Shown here in pieces: positions 9,494 through 19,909 of a stretch of 22,500 bases of DNA. This DNA is from Glandiceps talaboti (lineage: Eukaryota > Hemichordata > Enteropneusta > Spengelidae), in NCBI RefSeq assembly GCF_964340395.1, contig NC_135565.1:4861642-4884141 (forward strand), in the 5' to 3' direction. Position numbers and translations under genes: made by a program. Below the pieces are notes generated by a model. It ran no database searches. It was not told the origin of the DNA and saw only the letters and a list, made by a program, of their open reading frames with translations. The stretch's first letter is position 1. Each line of letters begins with the position of its first letter.

Positions 9494-11284
9494 TGTAACC
9501 AATTTCCTGTTGCCCAGCTATGAACAAGTACCAGTTGCATATAATAATTTATATTGGGGCCTGAGGTGTCACCGTTGGTTTTGTTTGGGATGCAAGTGTT
9601 AAGTGTACAATTATGAAGAAACAACAACCACACAAAGTCTGAGTTTGCAATGTTCACATCTATATTTACAATCGGCACAAGAGATACGAATACATACAAA
9701 AAATACTCAATACATACAATTACATACATCAAACATCTAATAAATACAATAAGTGTCATCAATTAATTGTAATCCAACTGGACAGTATGCTTTGATGGAT
9801 TAATGACTCATGCCAAGTATATAAATAGTTCAATATTCAATTACTTCAAATACAATATTGAACTGACATCTACTTAAATTAATTTCCAATGAATTCTGAG
9901 TCTCGTCGAGGTAGGATACCGGCTTGTCAAAATCTCAATTTAGAATGCAACGCTTCAATGAAATACTTAGTAGTTGTAGGAAACTCGGAATATTCCCACG
10001 TAACACTATAAATTCAATCTAGATTCTATTATTGTTCTAAAGTCTTCATTCACCAATCAAGGTACTCAAAATCAGAGGTTAAGTATCAATGTATCCTAAT
10101 AATTTAGAGTCAATAACTTGTATGATTCAACTCAGAAATCTGGAATTACAAAAACAATAAAGTTAATCAATTATTCAATGGAGTTAATGTATTCAATGAC
10201 AGTATAATTAATTCATCATTCAGATCAACTGTGTCAGGAATCAAATACAAACTAATTAATTATACAATGGAATTAATGTATTCAATGACAGTATAATTAA
10301 TTCATCGTTCAGATCAACTGTGTCAGGAATCAAATACAAACTAATCAATTATTCAATGGAGTTAATGTGTTCAGTGACAGTATAATTAATTCATCGTTCA
10401 GATCAACTGTGTCAGGAATCAAATACAAACTAATTAATTATACAATGGAATTAATGTATTCAATGACAGTATAATTAATTCATAGTTCAGATCAGCTGTA
10501 GGAAGAATCAAATACAGACTAATAATTCATTCAATGGACAGTGACAATATCATTAGATTTACAGGCAAAATAAATAATTTACTGAACACTGTGCACTCCA
10601 CACGCGTAGAAATACATGTACTTGCAGACGAGTAGCTCTCTGTACCATTCAACTTCATAATTCAGCTCAGTAGTTGCAGCAACGCGTCCTTTCTTCTCAG
10701 CTCCAATTCTACTGACATTCTTTTCTTCGTCCTCGGCTCTCAGGCACACTTTAATTCTTCTACAGACCAGGGTCCACTGACACTAACACTGCTTTCGTAG
10801 TACTGAGGCATAAATAGAAACGTCCAAAACACAGGCAAATAAGTGAGTTACTGAACACTGTTCACGCTCAACATACATAGAAACACGTGTTACTTGCCGA
10901 CGAATGGTCCTCAGCTTACAACTTCATACACTTTGCTGTCCGTCTTCTTTCAGCATAGTTGAGTAAGGCAGCCGTCAAGTTGCCCTCTGAAATTGACTTC
11001 AGCTCAGTACTTCAGCAACGTGCCTTTCTTCTCCTTCCCTTCAGCCTCAGTTCTCTCTCCGTCTTTCTCTAACTTCTCTATCTCCTACCATTCTCCGTGT
11101 CTCCTCCGCTTCATGCGTGCTTCCACCAAGTTCGAGCTACAAGTTACCACTGACCACCAAGTTCGAGCTACAAGTTACCACTGACCCCTGTTAAAGGTCA
11201 AGTCCCAGGGTTCCTTAGTTAGGTCGGCTAATAGCGCCCTCATGATAGAGCTGCAAATACTTTTGTTTATATCATCTGGTTACA
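9494..11284 (-). repeat. Right LTR (5' LTR, promoter-bearing copy)
   Basis: 1,791 bp, matching the left LTR base for base in my reading, and ending directly at the CAAC target duplication (11285-11288). On the element's sense strand U3 starts at 11284. It contains the 89-bp array at 10164-10537, the 31-bp doublet at 11123-11184 and the diverged duplication at 10561-11080. A TATATAAATAG sequence at 9818-9828 lies on the plus strand, antisense to the element, so it does not mark the element's own promoter. The transcription start could not be placed. Confidence 0.97.
10164..10537. repeat. 89-bp tandem repeats in right LTR
   Basis: Copies start at 10164, 10253, 10342 and 10431, with a partial copy from 10520. 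All match the left-LTR array, including the alternation of two unit types, as expected from copying during reverse transcription. Confidence 0.93.
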
Positions 11285-11288
11285 CAAC
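11285..11288. repeat. Target-site duplication, right copy (CAAC)
   Basis: This copy matches 940-943. The pre-insertion site would have joined sequence ending near 943 with sequence from 11289. Confidence 0.9.
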
Positions 11289-11770
11289 CATTATATTAAC
11301 TTTAATAACTTTATTAAGTAATTTTTAGTGAATCTGCCATGATCCTAAAATGCGGAAATATCATAATACGTTTCCTCTACAGAGATAACAGCATTTCAAC
11401 TGGTCAGAGCAGAATCCAAGGTCACCTTCGGACACGTTATATTGATATCGTGTGAAAGGTAACTGTAGGGGATACATGAATGACCTTGGCCTGAAATGAA
11501 TGCATACATTCTTTACACTAATTCAGTTCCAGCGTTTTTCATACAGCAGTAAAGAACGTAGTTTAAACTTGTACTTGTAATACTTACAGTGTCAGATAAT
11601 AAGTAACGTATTCAACATATTGTTCTGATGATAGACGATAACGATAAATAAGGAACACTCAAACATGAACAATGGCCAGCAGGTAAAAATGGGTCAAAAA
11701 GGCCGACACCCTTTCACGACTTACAAAATGTTGGAGAGGATATTGGATATCTAGCATGAACGAACGCTTC
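11289..11770. other. Host DNA without recognisable gene
   Basis: AT-rich sequence with no long frame, RNA gene or clear repeat. Frames here are short and overlap the purine tract that follows. Confidence 0.6.
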
Positions 11771-11784
11771 AGGAGGGAGGGAGG

Positions 11785-11858
<74 letters not shown>

Positions 11859-11872
11859 GAGAGAGAGAGAGA
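11771..11872. repeat. Purine tract (GGGA)n-(GA)n
   Basis: A run of GGGA units (about 11771-11790) passes into (GA)n with a single GGGA interruption near 11846 and ends at GATAATATAT. On the other strand it is pure pyrimidine. It faces the pyrimidine tract 97 bases downstream. Ser-Leu periodic frames over it are repeat artefacts. Confidence 0.97.
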
Positions 11873-11969
11873 TAATATATTAAAATGAAATAAAAAATCT
11901 ACATACCCGATCAACCTATTTTAAAATTGAATGTAATTGCAACCACACAATTTTTTTACGCCTAAGTGA

Positions 11970-12011
11970 TCTCTCTCTCCCTCTCTCCCTCCCTCCCTCC
12001 CTCCCTCCCTC

Positions 12012-12081
<70 letters not shown>

Positions 12082-12121
12082 CCTCTGTCTCTCTCTCTCA
12101 GTCTCTCTCTCTCTCTCTCAT

Positions 12122-12182
<61 letters not shown>

Positions 12183-12222
12183 CTCTGTCTCTGACTCTCT
12201 GTCTCCCTCTCTCTCTCTCTCC
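11970..12222. repeat. Pyrimidine tract (CT)n/(CCCT)n
   Basis: About 250 bases almost entirely C and T: short (CT), then (CCCT)n at about 11986-12014, then (CT)n with occasional A or G interruptions (for example CAGT and CATT near 12110-12122 and 12179). It is the complement of the purine tract type at 11771-11872. Long Ser-Leu and Arg-Glu frames over it are artefacts. Confidence 0.97.
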
Positions 12223-12749
12223 ATTCATGTTCATTACTTAAAACGCGTTCCATGGTTTGAGTACTCAAATGTCACGTGAATAACATTGTAAATAGGTAGT
12301 CAAAGCAACACACCCATTAAATACAATGTCCTTGGGCCTGATCCGCGGCAATTGTTCGCCTCTCTTGTTCAGTTTACTTAGTTCGTTCCTTTTCAAGACC
12401 CGGGTACCTTTTGTTCGCTTTCAACGCATTACTTGATCTCTTTCAATTTTGACGACCAGTGAATAGACCGCCCTTTTTATTGTAAACCCATTATTATTGT
12501 ACGTTAACTGTAGGAGCTCCCTTCCTTGTCAACCCCGGCTATGCCATGGCCGGTGATCCGAAAAGAACATGAGGGTTTTAGCCCGTCGTCCTTTAAGCAT
12601 TGCATTTCCCCCTTCAACATTTAATAGTTAACCCTCAAATTTAAATTGTACTGTTCCCACACACTTAGGTTGAAATGGTAGTGGAGTTTACTATGTTATA
12701 AGATTTTGGGTCCTGTCAGTCAGCTTGTGAACTTTGAACAAGGCTTAAA

Positions 12750-12761
12750 TGCGCACGCGCG
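12750..12761. promoter_or_regulatory. NRF-1-like palindromic site
   Basis: TGCGCACGCGCG matches the vertebrate NRF-1 consensus YGCGCAYGCGCR in full. Such sites are usual in promoters of housekeeping genes in animals. No transcript start is visible nearby, so function is inference from the motif alone. Confidence 0.3.
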
Positions 12762-12968
12762 ACTACTTGTTTGACCTGTCCTTCAGGACTCTGATGTCGT
12801 AAAGAATTTGGGTAGAGCAACGGGACACACTGTAGCTCAACACTACCCAAAAATCACACATATTGTCAGTCGAAAGAGAGCTTTTACCTACTCTGCTGAC
12901 ATAAGGTCGCCAGTAGGACAGTCGTTGAGGTCACAACAACGCAACTTATATATATGGTCGGCAGAAAA

Positions 12969-12979
12969 GGGGATTCCCC
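12969..12979. promoter_or_regulatory. kappaB-like site
   Basis: GGGGATTCCCC matches the NF-kappaB consensus GGGRNNYYCC and is palindromic apart from the central base. It is one short motif and can arise by chance. It lies about 210 bases from the NRF-1-like site. Confidence 0.25.
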
Positions 12980-13602
12980 TAGTCGCGGCGAATGTTTGAA
13001 GTACCAAACATGTTCCTTCAGAGGTACTGTCCCACGGACACGACACAGGTAGGTCAAGACGACTGTGCATGTACAGACAAACAATGTGTTACCCACGAGT
13101 GTAACGTTGCACTTGTCAAACTCTAGATCAAGTCATGTAAAATCCTATGGGAATATGTATTTTTGTGGTCGGATCCCAGCCTTGACAACACAGTATTTAT
13201 TTTTGGTGTACAGTTAAACTGTTTGTAGTGTTGGTCTTTTGACGATAAATGCACACACAGTGATTTCAATCTACCAAATTAGCATTATTACGTCCGTATG
13301 TTTGTCTATCTGGTATATTGATAAGCTATCGTGCTTTCGGTCAACTTATGTAGTTTCGCTTCAGTTTCTACTGCTGTCCGTTGCACGAGTCTGGTTTTTG
13401 AAGTGACCATAGTCCATACAAAGGTGACCGCGTCGTACTATTGTTTCGCTAATTGTTGAAGACAAAAGCAAACAATGCCTATGATAAAAGAGTGTATTTT
13501 AGTGAGACATCGCCACACAATGCATAAAAACACTTGAATGGTTTACAAGCATACAGAGAACGGAGATTTCTATTGTGTTGTACACACCTTCATTTATTGT
13601 TA

Positions 13603-13746
13603 ACCCGAGCCCGTACATGAAGAACAGCAACGGCGTGATTGCCCGGGCCCGTGAACACAGTGATGGCGTGATTGCCCTGGCTCGTGAGGTACAACGGCGA
13701 CGTGATTGCTCGGGCCCAGCCGTGAAGCACAGCGCCGACGTGGTTG
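13603..13746. repeat. GC-rich degenerate minisatellite, about four units of 33-38 bp
   Basis: The anchor GTGATTG (last copy GTGGTTG) occurs at 13635, 13668, 13702 and 13740, with CCCGGGCCCGTG or similar between. The block is much richer in G+C than its surroundings. A plus-strand frame from 13575 reads through it with a repeated Val-Ile-Ala-Arg-Ala-Arg-Glu pattern, and the minus strand is open as well. Open frames on both strands fit a repeat better than a gene, though a small coding exon is not excluded. Confidence 0.7.
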
Positions 13747-14086
13747 ACTTCAATCACAAGCCGATGATTCATTCACGAGTAGTTCTTACAACTGAAAGGA
13801 ACACACTCAGAGTTATTGGTGAACGGCGTCATTTTTGACAGTTTTGTCATACTGTCTTATCTCAAGCAGTCCTCTTGGCTCGAGTACCTCTCTTTTAGTT
13901 AACTTTACACACACACCCTGAAGTGGACACTTTTGAGTTAGACAAGAACGTCAGCACTTTGTTAGTATGTTTGACCAAGGAGGTTTGACCACGAATCTAC
14001 GTACACTAGCAATCCCCCTGGACCAATCCCAAATCTGACAATATAAATATTACACGTTTGGCGAACAAAGAAATCACTATATGTCA

Positions 14087-14218
14087 ATTATAGCTAAAAT
14101 GATGTAGGCTTGGTGTTTTACTCATGAGACATTACAGCTAAAATGATATAGGCTTGGTGTTTCACTCATGAGACATTATAGCTAAAATGATGTAGGCTTG
14201 GTGTTTTACTCATGAGAC
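14087..14218 (+). repeat. Left arm: three tandem 44-bp units
   Basis: Units lie at 14087-14130, 14131-14174 and 14175-14218. They differ at only a few positions (ATTATAGC or ATTACAGC; GATGTAGG or GATATAGG; TTTTACTC or TTTCACTC). Each unit ends with the 8-bp palindrome CTCATGAG plus AC. Confidence 0.95.
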
Positions 14219-14666
14219 TGCGTTTTTGACACAGCTAGATAAATTTCAACTCTAGACTAACAATAACTGAGACACAATAAACAAAGCAGAATCCTCTGGC
14301 CAGTTACATTGCAGAGTGATAAGCATTGCTATTCTTTCACAGTCCAGTAAAAACATGCCTCGAAATTATTACACATGGACTTGATCATTTTAATGGCTGC
14401 AATTTATTTTCTAACTGATAATCAACATTTCTACCTAACTACTTCTACATCCCCACTGTGCTTGGCACCCATGTAATTGGTTGTTGTTGTTTTTTGCATC
14501 AAAAGTCGTCTGAACGTGAAAGTACAAAATGTCATGTCACGTTAGTGAAACACCAAGCCTACATCATTTTATCTGTAATGTCTCATGAGTGAAACACCAA
14601 GCCTACATCATTTAAGCTGTAATGTCTCATGAGTGAAACACCAAACATACATCATTTTAGCTGTAA
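14088..14666. mobile_element. Candidate non-autonomous DNA transposon (foldback/MITE-like), 579 bp
   Basis: The element starts TTATAGCTAAAATGATG and ends with the complement of TTACAGCTAAAATGATGT, flanked on both sides by TCAA (14084-14087 and 14667-14670), a possible 4-bp target duplication. Each arm consists of three tandem 44-bp units, direct on the left and inverted on the right. The 325-bp centre has no coding frame. Exact ends are uncertain by a base or two because TCAAT is shared. The superfamily cannot be named: no transposase is present and the TSD length alone is not diagnostic. An alternative is a local inverted duplication without transposition. Confidence 0.7.
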
Positions 14667-14667
14667 T
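14544..14667 (-). repeat. Right arm: inverted copies of the 44-bp unit
   Basis: Complete inverted units lie at 14580-14623 and 14624-14667, and a truncated one at 14544-14579 lacks the CTCATGAG end. They carry their own variants (TTTAAGCTG; CCAAACATACA), so the two arms have diverged somewhat. The arms could pair into a stem of more than 100 bp across a 325-base loop. Confidence 0.95.
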
Positions 14668-14671
14668 CAAT

Positions 14672-16885
14672 AGCAAACCCCGTTATACTTTCACACCAGA
14701 ATACGGAGCACAGTAACAATGTTTTGTGCTTTTTATTCTTGCCCCAAAAAGTTAACACATATCAATATCGATTGCATGTAACTGTATTCTCGTATGTACA
14801 ACGATAACCATACATGAGTGGATCAGTGATTGTGAGATAGTTGGATAAACGTGAAAGCCCATCTTTGTGCGATTACTTGTAACTGGAAAAAAATGACAAA
14901 GAACATTTTCCTTAAAGTAATTTTGAATTACAAAAAAAAAAATTGAAGATTTTTGAGACAAAAGTAAATATCTCATGGAACCTACGCCAGTCTTATGGCA
15001 GACAACACATAGTAAAAACGCCAAGTTAGGATTATTATTTAGAATTTAATATATACATAGAGTTGGCCAGGAACAATGGAATAACTCTATCCAATGATTA
15101 GATAAGACTAATTCGAGAACCAGGATTGAGGAATAGTGACCCGAGACTGTAACACGCCCAGTTCAGGCATTGACAGTGGAGATGAAACTACTCATGGTTC
15201 GGGTTAGAGTACAGTAATTTAGGTATGAGAAACAGTTACCTGGCAACACTATAGAAACATTTGGTCCAGAATAAAGTGAATGATTCTTTTATGGATGGTT
15301 CCGCTGATTTGAAAAGACAGATGCGAGAACCTGAGGGTTTATGGATGGAGATGGAAAGACTACTATTACCCACATGGACTAGATACATATTCGAATCACT
15401 ATAGGAACGTATGAACTCAACAACTTTATTTTATTGACCAGAGCATAGACCCTCCACTATGACCAGAGACAGCAGTTATACATAAGCATGTTTTCGACAC
15501 TTCTGTTGCATCACCGGGGATACGGTAACACCCAGCTTCATCACGAACTACTCATAAAAGTACAAACTTATCAATCACTAAGACGATGTTTATCAACCCA
15601 GGTGGGTTCAAATAGGGACATCTGAAATGGGAACGGCAAGCACTAAATACCAACCGATTGTAACAAAAAGACGAACGTGTGTCTATCACGATATTCTTGT
15701 TTACCCAGCGGCTATGTTTTGTTGCCGTTTCTATCAATAGTGTATGACGTAGTCTACCGTATTATACTCCCCTGCCAAGGTGCATTGTAGCAAATGTACC
15801 ACGCCTTGATTTAAGACGACACACTTCCTCATGGCGGTAGTTATGAGGAATGATAAGTACAAACAGAATCCAACGTCCGTCGCACAGGTACAATGTTTGA
15901 ATGTGCGTTGAAGTCTAGACACCTGTTGCGTGTGGGGATGAGATTACGCAGTTTACAAACGTATTAAGTCTACTGACGTACGATGTGTTGCTATCATGGT
16001 TGCAAGGTTTTGTAAGATGGAAAATAAGAACGAAAATAAAAATGGGGACATGAAATAAAATACAAATACAATACTTCAAGACCACTGCAAAAGTTCAACA
16101 GTTTTAAGCCTAGAGTAACTATGGACCCAACCGTGTTAGGAGTTTGTTCTCCGTGTTCCCCTACCCATCGTCGTAAACCACAGCCTCTTTTACGGCACCG
16201 TCCAAACCATCGAAACGCACCGCGTTCGTTATTTCGCAGTGTTGCAGAAGAAAATCATAATAGCTTTGGTTTGCGAGAATGCCCCTTCCACAAAGTGATA
16301 ACAAAATCCTCACAAGACGGGATTTTAGGCTATAGGGCATCTCAACACCATTAAATACGTAATATATATGTGGATCAGTGTTATTGTGTATTCTGATGAT
16401 GTCTGTTCTTGTAATATTACACATTACATGGTGTTGAAGAAAAGTTATAAACAACTACCACGGTGAATGGTAGTAGTTTTGGTCTCAACTTTCAAAGCAG
16501 TGTAGGCAGTTACGTGACAACCTACACACAATCTTTGTCAAAACTGAAACCCGTGACTCATCCGAGAATTAAGTCCGAGAATTCAGAGAATTGATGTCAA
16601 TACGAAAGAAATTTTTCCAAATTGTCAGTTAACCCGAACTAGCAGTGTTTTGATGAAAAAGATATGGTTCTTTCGATTCCCCAAAATAAATCTTTGTTAG
16701 CTCTAATTTATTTCAATATTTGCGTTGATTGTCTGCAATTGAAAAACACACCAACGGCAACCCTTTTACATGGCATTGGGGCCAACTGGATCATATTACT
16801 TTATACTGTTTTGTCAGATACATGTACATACAACTGAATCTATGATAGAACTAACTAGCAGTACATACTATGGTAATCACAATGC
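14672..16885. other. Host DNA, no gene recognised
   Basis: About 2.2 kb without recognisable coding or RNA genes. The longest frames (90 codons at 14752-15024, 97 at 16161-16454, both minus; 77 at 16121-16354, plus) overlap or stand alone, have no known motif and lack paired splice signals that I could find. Confidence 0.5.
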
Positions 16886-16924
<39 letters not shown>

Positions 16925-16961
16925 TTTGTTTGTTTGTTTGTTTGTTTTTTTTGGGGGGGGG
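16886..16961. repeat. Compound (TTG)12-(TTTG)n-T8-G9 repeat
   Basis: Twelve TTG units (16886-16921) are followed by T6, TTTG units (about 16928-16944), eight T (16945-16952) and nine G (16953-16961). The Cys-rich plus-strand frame over it (16770-17009) is a repeat artefact. Confidence 0.97.
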
Positions 16962-19220
16962 TCCGCATCCTTTAACATAATAGTATTTAAAAATAGACCA
17001 TTCCTCTAACTGCTATATACAATGTCAGTATTTTAACAATATCCAGTGAATATGTTGTTGTTTGTCTGCTCAAACAAATAATACTCATGTTACAGCAGCT
17101 TGTGCAGGTTTAATTTATTTTACATTCATTGGAATCCCCATTATCAGTCCTCGATACTGTGTACATCAACCCGATTTTCGTATGTAAACAAAAGTTGTGC
17201 TACAGTCTAGACCATTTCCTCGTCACTGAGAAATTATAACTTATATTGTAACTTGAAATTTGTTGAATGTTGATAGAAGTTTTAACACCAGGGGACACAT
17301 CTGCTCCAGGAAATGCAACTTTTAACATACAAATTGTTGTAAAAAGTTACTGTTTTACAGCGCTAGTGTTATATTTCGTATACTTCCACATACGAGATAT
17401 AACGAGGTACCACTAGTGCCGCAACGGGCTATAAAAGGGGGAAATGTATTGAGAAATAGATTCAAGGAGGCTCTGTTGTATCAAAATGTTTGAAGGTCGA
17501 GTGTTGATTTGTCAGATATAGATGATCATTAATTACATGACAATAAATTCCGTTCACAACATCAAGTTTAGTGGATGACAAATATCATTTTGTAATGATT
17601 CGTGTTTTTACATCTGAATTTAGATCACGATATATCCCTAAACATTATACTTCGAATACTGCATATCAAAACTATACTTGTAATGCAAACACAAACTAAA
17701 TATGTAATCAAGTGACTTGCAAAGTATATTAATATTTTAATAGTTTGAAAAAAGAGGATTCACAACTTATCGTAAAATTATTGTTAATGTTATTATTATT
17801 TTTTTCCTGATACTTTCGACCTTGAAAATTGTAATTGTTTTATAAGTTATGTACGGCAGTCGCCTAGTTTGTTCACAGAAATAAACTTATTATTATTATA
17901 TATCGATTATAATACTGAGAAAGACCAAGAAACGGAGTAGGGAACGGTTAAATGCACATTGGAATGTTTAATGTTTATGATCACATTTATTATACTTGAT
18001 TGATAGTTTCACTGTGAGTTCGAAGTTCTCTTTTGTTTCCCCTTTTCCGAGCACATTTCTTTACCTTTTACAGGCTATTTCGAAACTAGTAAGAAATAAT
18101 GAATGAATAATTAAACATTTTTTTTTCAAAATTGTTACTTCTCAAACTGAAGACTGTAACGTGAGTGTTTTTCTCAACGATTTATTGGCTAAGATTTGCG
18201 AGGCTTGCAATTGACATGTAAGTACATTTGCAAAATACCTGAGTAAACCCCTTCCTTTTTACACAGCAAGAAATCCACTGGTCTGTGACATTGACATGGG
18301 CATGTAACAGGCATGTGTCACAATCCTGATGGGACAAGCATGTCACAGCTCTTTTGCAGACCTGATACATTTTACTGGTGCTAGAAAGTATCGGTGTCAT
18401 AATTGTGTGTCTTGAATTCAACATTATGCAAGACAAAGCTTTCGATTTGGGTCTGGGGTGTTTTTCACAGGCCTCTGGCCATTGGCGTGTTTCCGGGTCT
18501 ATTTTTGAATAGCATAGACTCACCACCTTTTATTTAGAAACATTCCCTTGGTGCACTAGGTGTAACGGTACAACTAAAGACATTTACAAAAAAACAGCAA
18601 TATTCTGGATGTTCATCGATTATCTAACTGTCAACGCCACCCCCCACCCCCAACAAGGCATATACCTAAGGATCAGAGTATATTAAACTATTTGTATGTA
18701 ACTAAGTGAGAAAAACATTTAATAAAGATGAAACACGTGCACGTGTTTGGTGTGATGGTGAAATAGTTGAAAATAAACTTAGGGTAGCAATAATTAATTA
18801 TCAATACTCAATATCTGACAATATTACTTCTATGCATATACTTTCAACTAGCAGGGTGGTGACACGCGATGATCATAAACTCACGTGAAATATACCATAC
18901 ACAATTCCCACCACTGATCTTAATGTGTTATACACCATAATTTTAAGTTTCAAAGTCCGTAACTGATCCGACGTCTCATTATTGACTATAGTGAACTGCA
19001 GTTAAAAACTGACGTGTTTATGAGAAAAGCGCCTTTGTCGCGATCGACATAGCGGTTATACTAGTAACACTAGACGTTGTGATTATTTTCGAGTGTTGGT
19101 ACCTCGGAACCAACCACATCTACACCCGGTGAGAACACTCAGTTGCTAAACTCAATTCAAAATAGTATTTCCTAGAAATTACATATAGGGATATTGCAAT
19201 GTGAGACAAATGAAACCACC

Positions 19221-19222
<2 letters not shown>
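16962..19222. other. Host DNA, no gene recognised
   Basis: About 2.3 kb of AT-rich sequence. A 114-codon minus-strand frame (18182-18526) is Cys-rich but matches no domain I know and has no initiator context or splice support that I can see. A canonical TATA-type motif occurs at 17430-17437. If the exon at 19910 is real, part of this could be upstream or intronic sequence of that gene. Confidence 0.5.
17430..17437 (+). promoter_or_regulatory. TATA-box-like motif
   Basis: TATAAAAG followed by GGGG is a textbook animal TATA box in a GC-flanked setting (GGGCTATAAAAGGGGG). No capped start or convincing first exon follows. The first ATG downstream, near 17486, opens only 11 codons. It could serve the plus-strand exon at 19910 about 2.5 kb away, but this is speculative. 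Confidence 0.3.

Positions 19223-19290
<68 letters not shown>
19223..19290. repeat. (TA)34 dinucleotide tract
   Basis: Uninterrupted TA repeat of 68 bases, self-complementary on each strand. Confidence 0.98.
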
Positions 19291-19293
<3 letters not shown>

Positions 19294-19369
19294 TGTATAT
19301 ACATAGTAAAAAATGACCAGCTAAACTGAAAATTGTAAAGTTCTGAAGTCAGTCTTACTGAAGTTCCAA

Positions 19370-19371
<2 letters not shown>

Positions 19372-19438
<67 letters not shown>
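19372..19438. repeat. Second (TA)n dinucleotide tract
   Basis: Uninterrupted TA repeat of 67 bases, 81 bases after the first and almost equal in length. The minus-strand Tyr-Ile periodic frame across it is an artefact. Confidence 0.98.
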
Positions 19439-19440
<2 letters not shown>

Positions 19441-19909
19441 TACACATCGACATTGTTCCTCTTCTATCACAAACACGTCATGTGATTTCACTGAGGATGC
19501 GTTGAAAGTTTGGACCATAGTAACGAGGCCGTGTTTGACTTGAATGCATTTTTGTACTTTAATTTGCATACTCAGTACCATATGTAAACAGGTTTATATT
19601 AATTAACTGCAGCACTCTGACAATGGTACACAGTAACTACTGCACAGACTAGTTACCAGTGGTTTAGTGTATGTACGTGTGCGTGTTTTGAAATGACTTT
19701 GTTATCTGCCGACAATTTTGACAGACAGCATTTGATTTGGTGCCTAGATCTCACAATATATTATGAAAAGATGCCACTTAGGTCCTACTTCGTTGACGAG
19801 GAAGCATTTATTGTAAACTTAGGGTGCCTTGTCTTGCTTCAAACAATATTGTCGATTCACTTCCTAACCGTATTTGTCAATCTCTTCAATTTGTGTATCA
19901 TTTTTGCAG

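Larger units (their letters stand above)
944..11284 (-). mobile_element. Complete Ty3/Gypsy-type LTR retrotransposon, 10,341 bp
   Basis: Read on the minus strand, the order is 5' LTR (9494-11284), primer binding site (9472-9489), leader, one gag-pol frame (9097 down to 2912), polypurine tract (2735-2746) and 3' LTR (944-2734). Both LTRs begin TGTAACC and end GGTTACA on the plus strand, a perfect 7-bp terminal inverted repeat with TG...CA ends. The order protease, reverse transcriptase, RNase H, integrase separates Ty3/Gypsy from Ty1/Copia, where integrase precedes reverse transcriptase. I compared the two LTRs block by block and found no difference in 1,791 bp. The coding frame has no stop or frameshift. 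No env-like frame with signal peptide and membrane anchor was seen. Clade placement within Ty3/Gypsy is not possible by eye. Confidence 0.97.
12223..13602. other. Host DNA, no gene recognised
   Basis: About 1.4 kb of mixed-composition DNA. Frames of 60-70 codons on both strands near 12808-13096 overlap each other and show no family features. Two sites match transcription-factor consensus sequences (12750-12761 and 12969-12979). No tRNA or other RNA gene was seen. Confidence 0.5.

Noticed and set aside
11714-12241. Frames of Ser-Leu and Arg-Glu repeats over the GA/CT tracts
   Set aside because: They are microsatellite artefacts, open on both strands.
16161-16454. 97-codon minus-strand frame with a protein-like composition
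   Set aside because: No family motif, no convincing splice sites, and a 77-codon frame overlaps it on the other strand. It is left as unsupported.
18182-18526. 114-codon Cys-rich minus-strand frame
   Set aside because: Cysteine spacing fits no domain I know, and nothing around it supports transcription or splicing.
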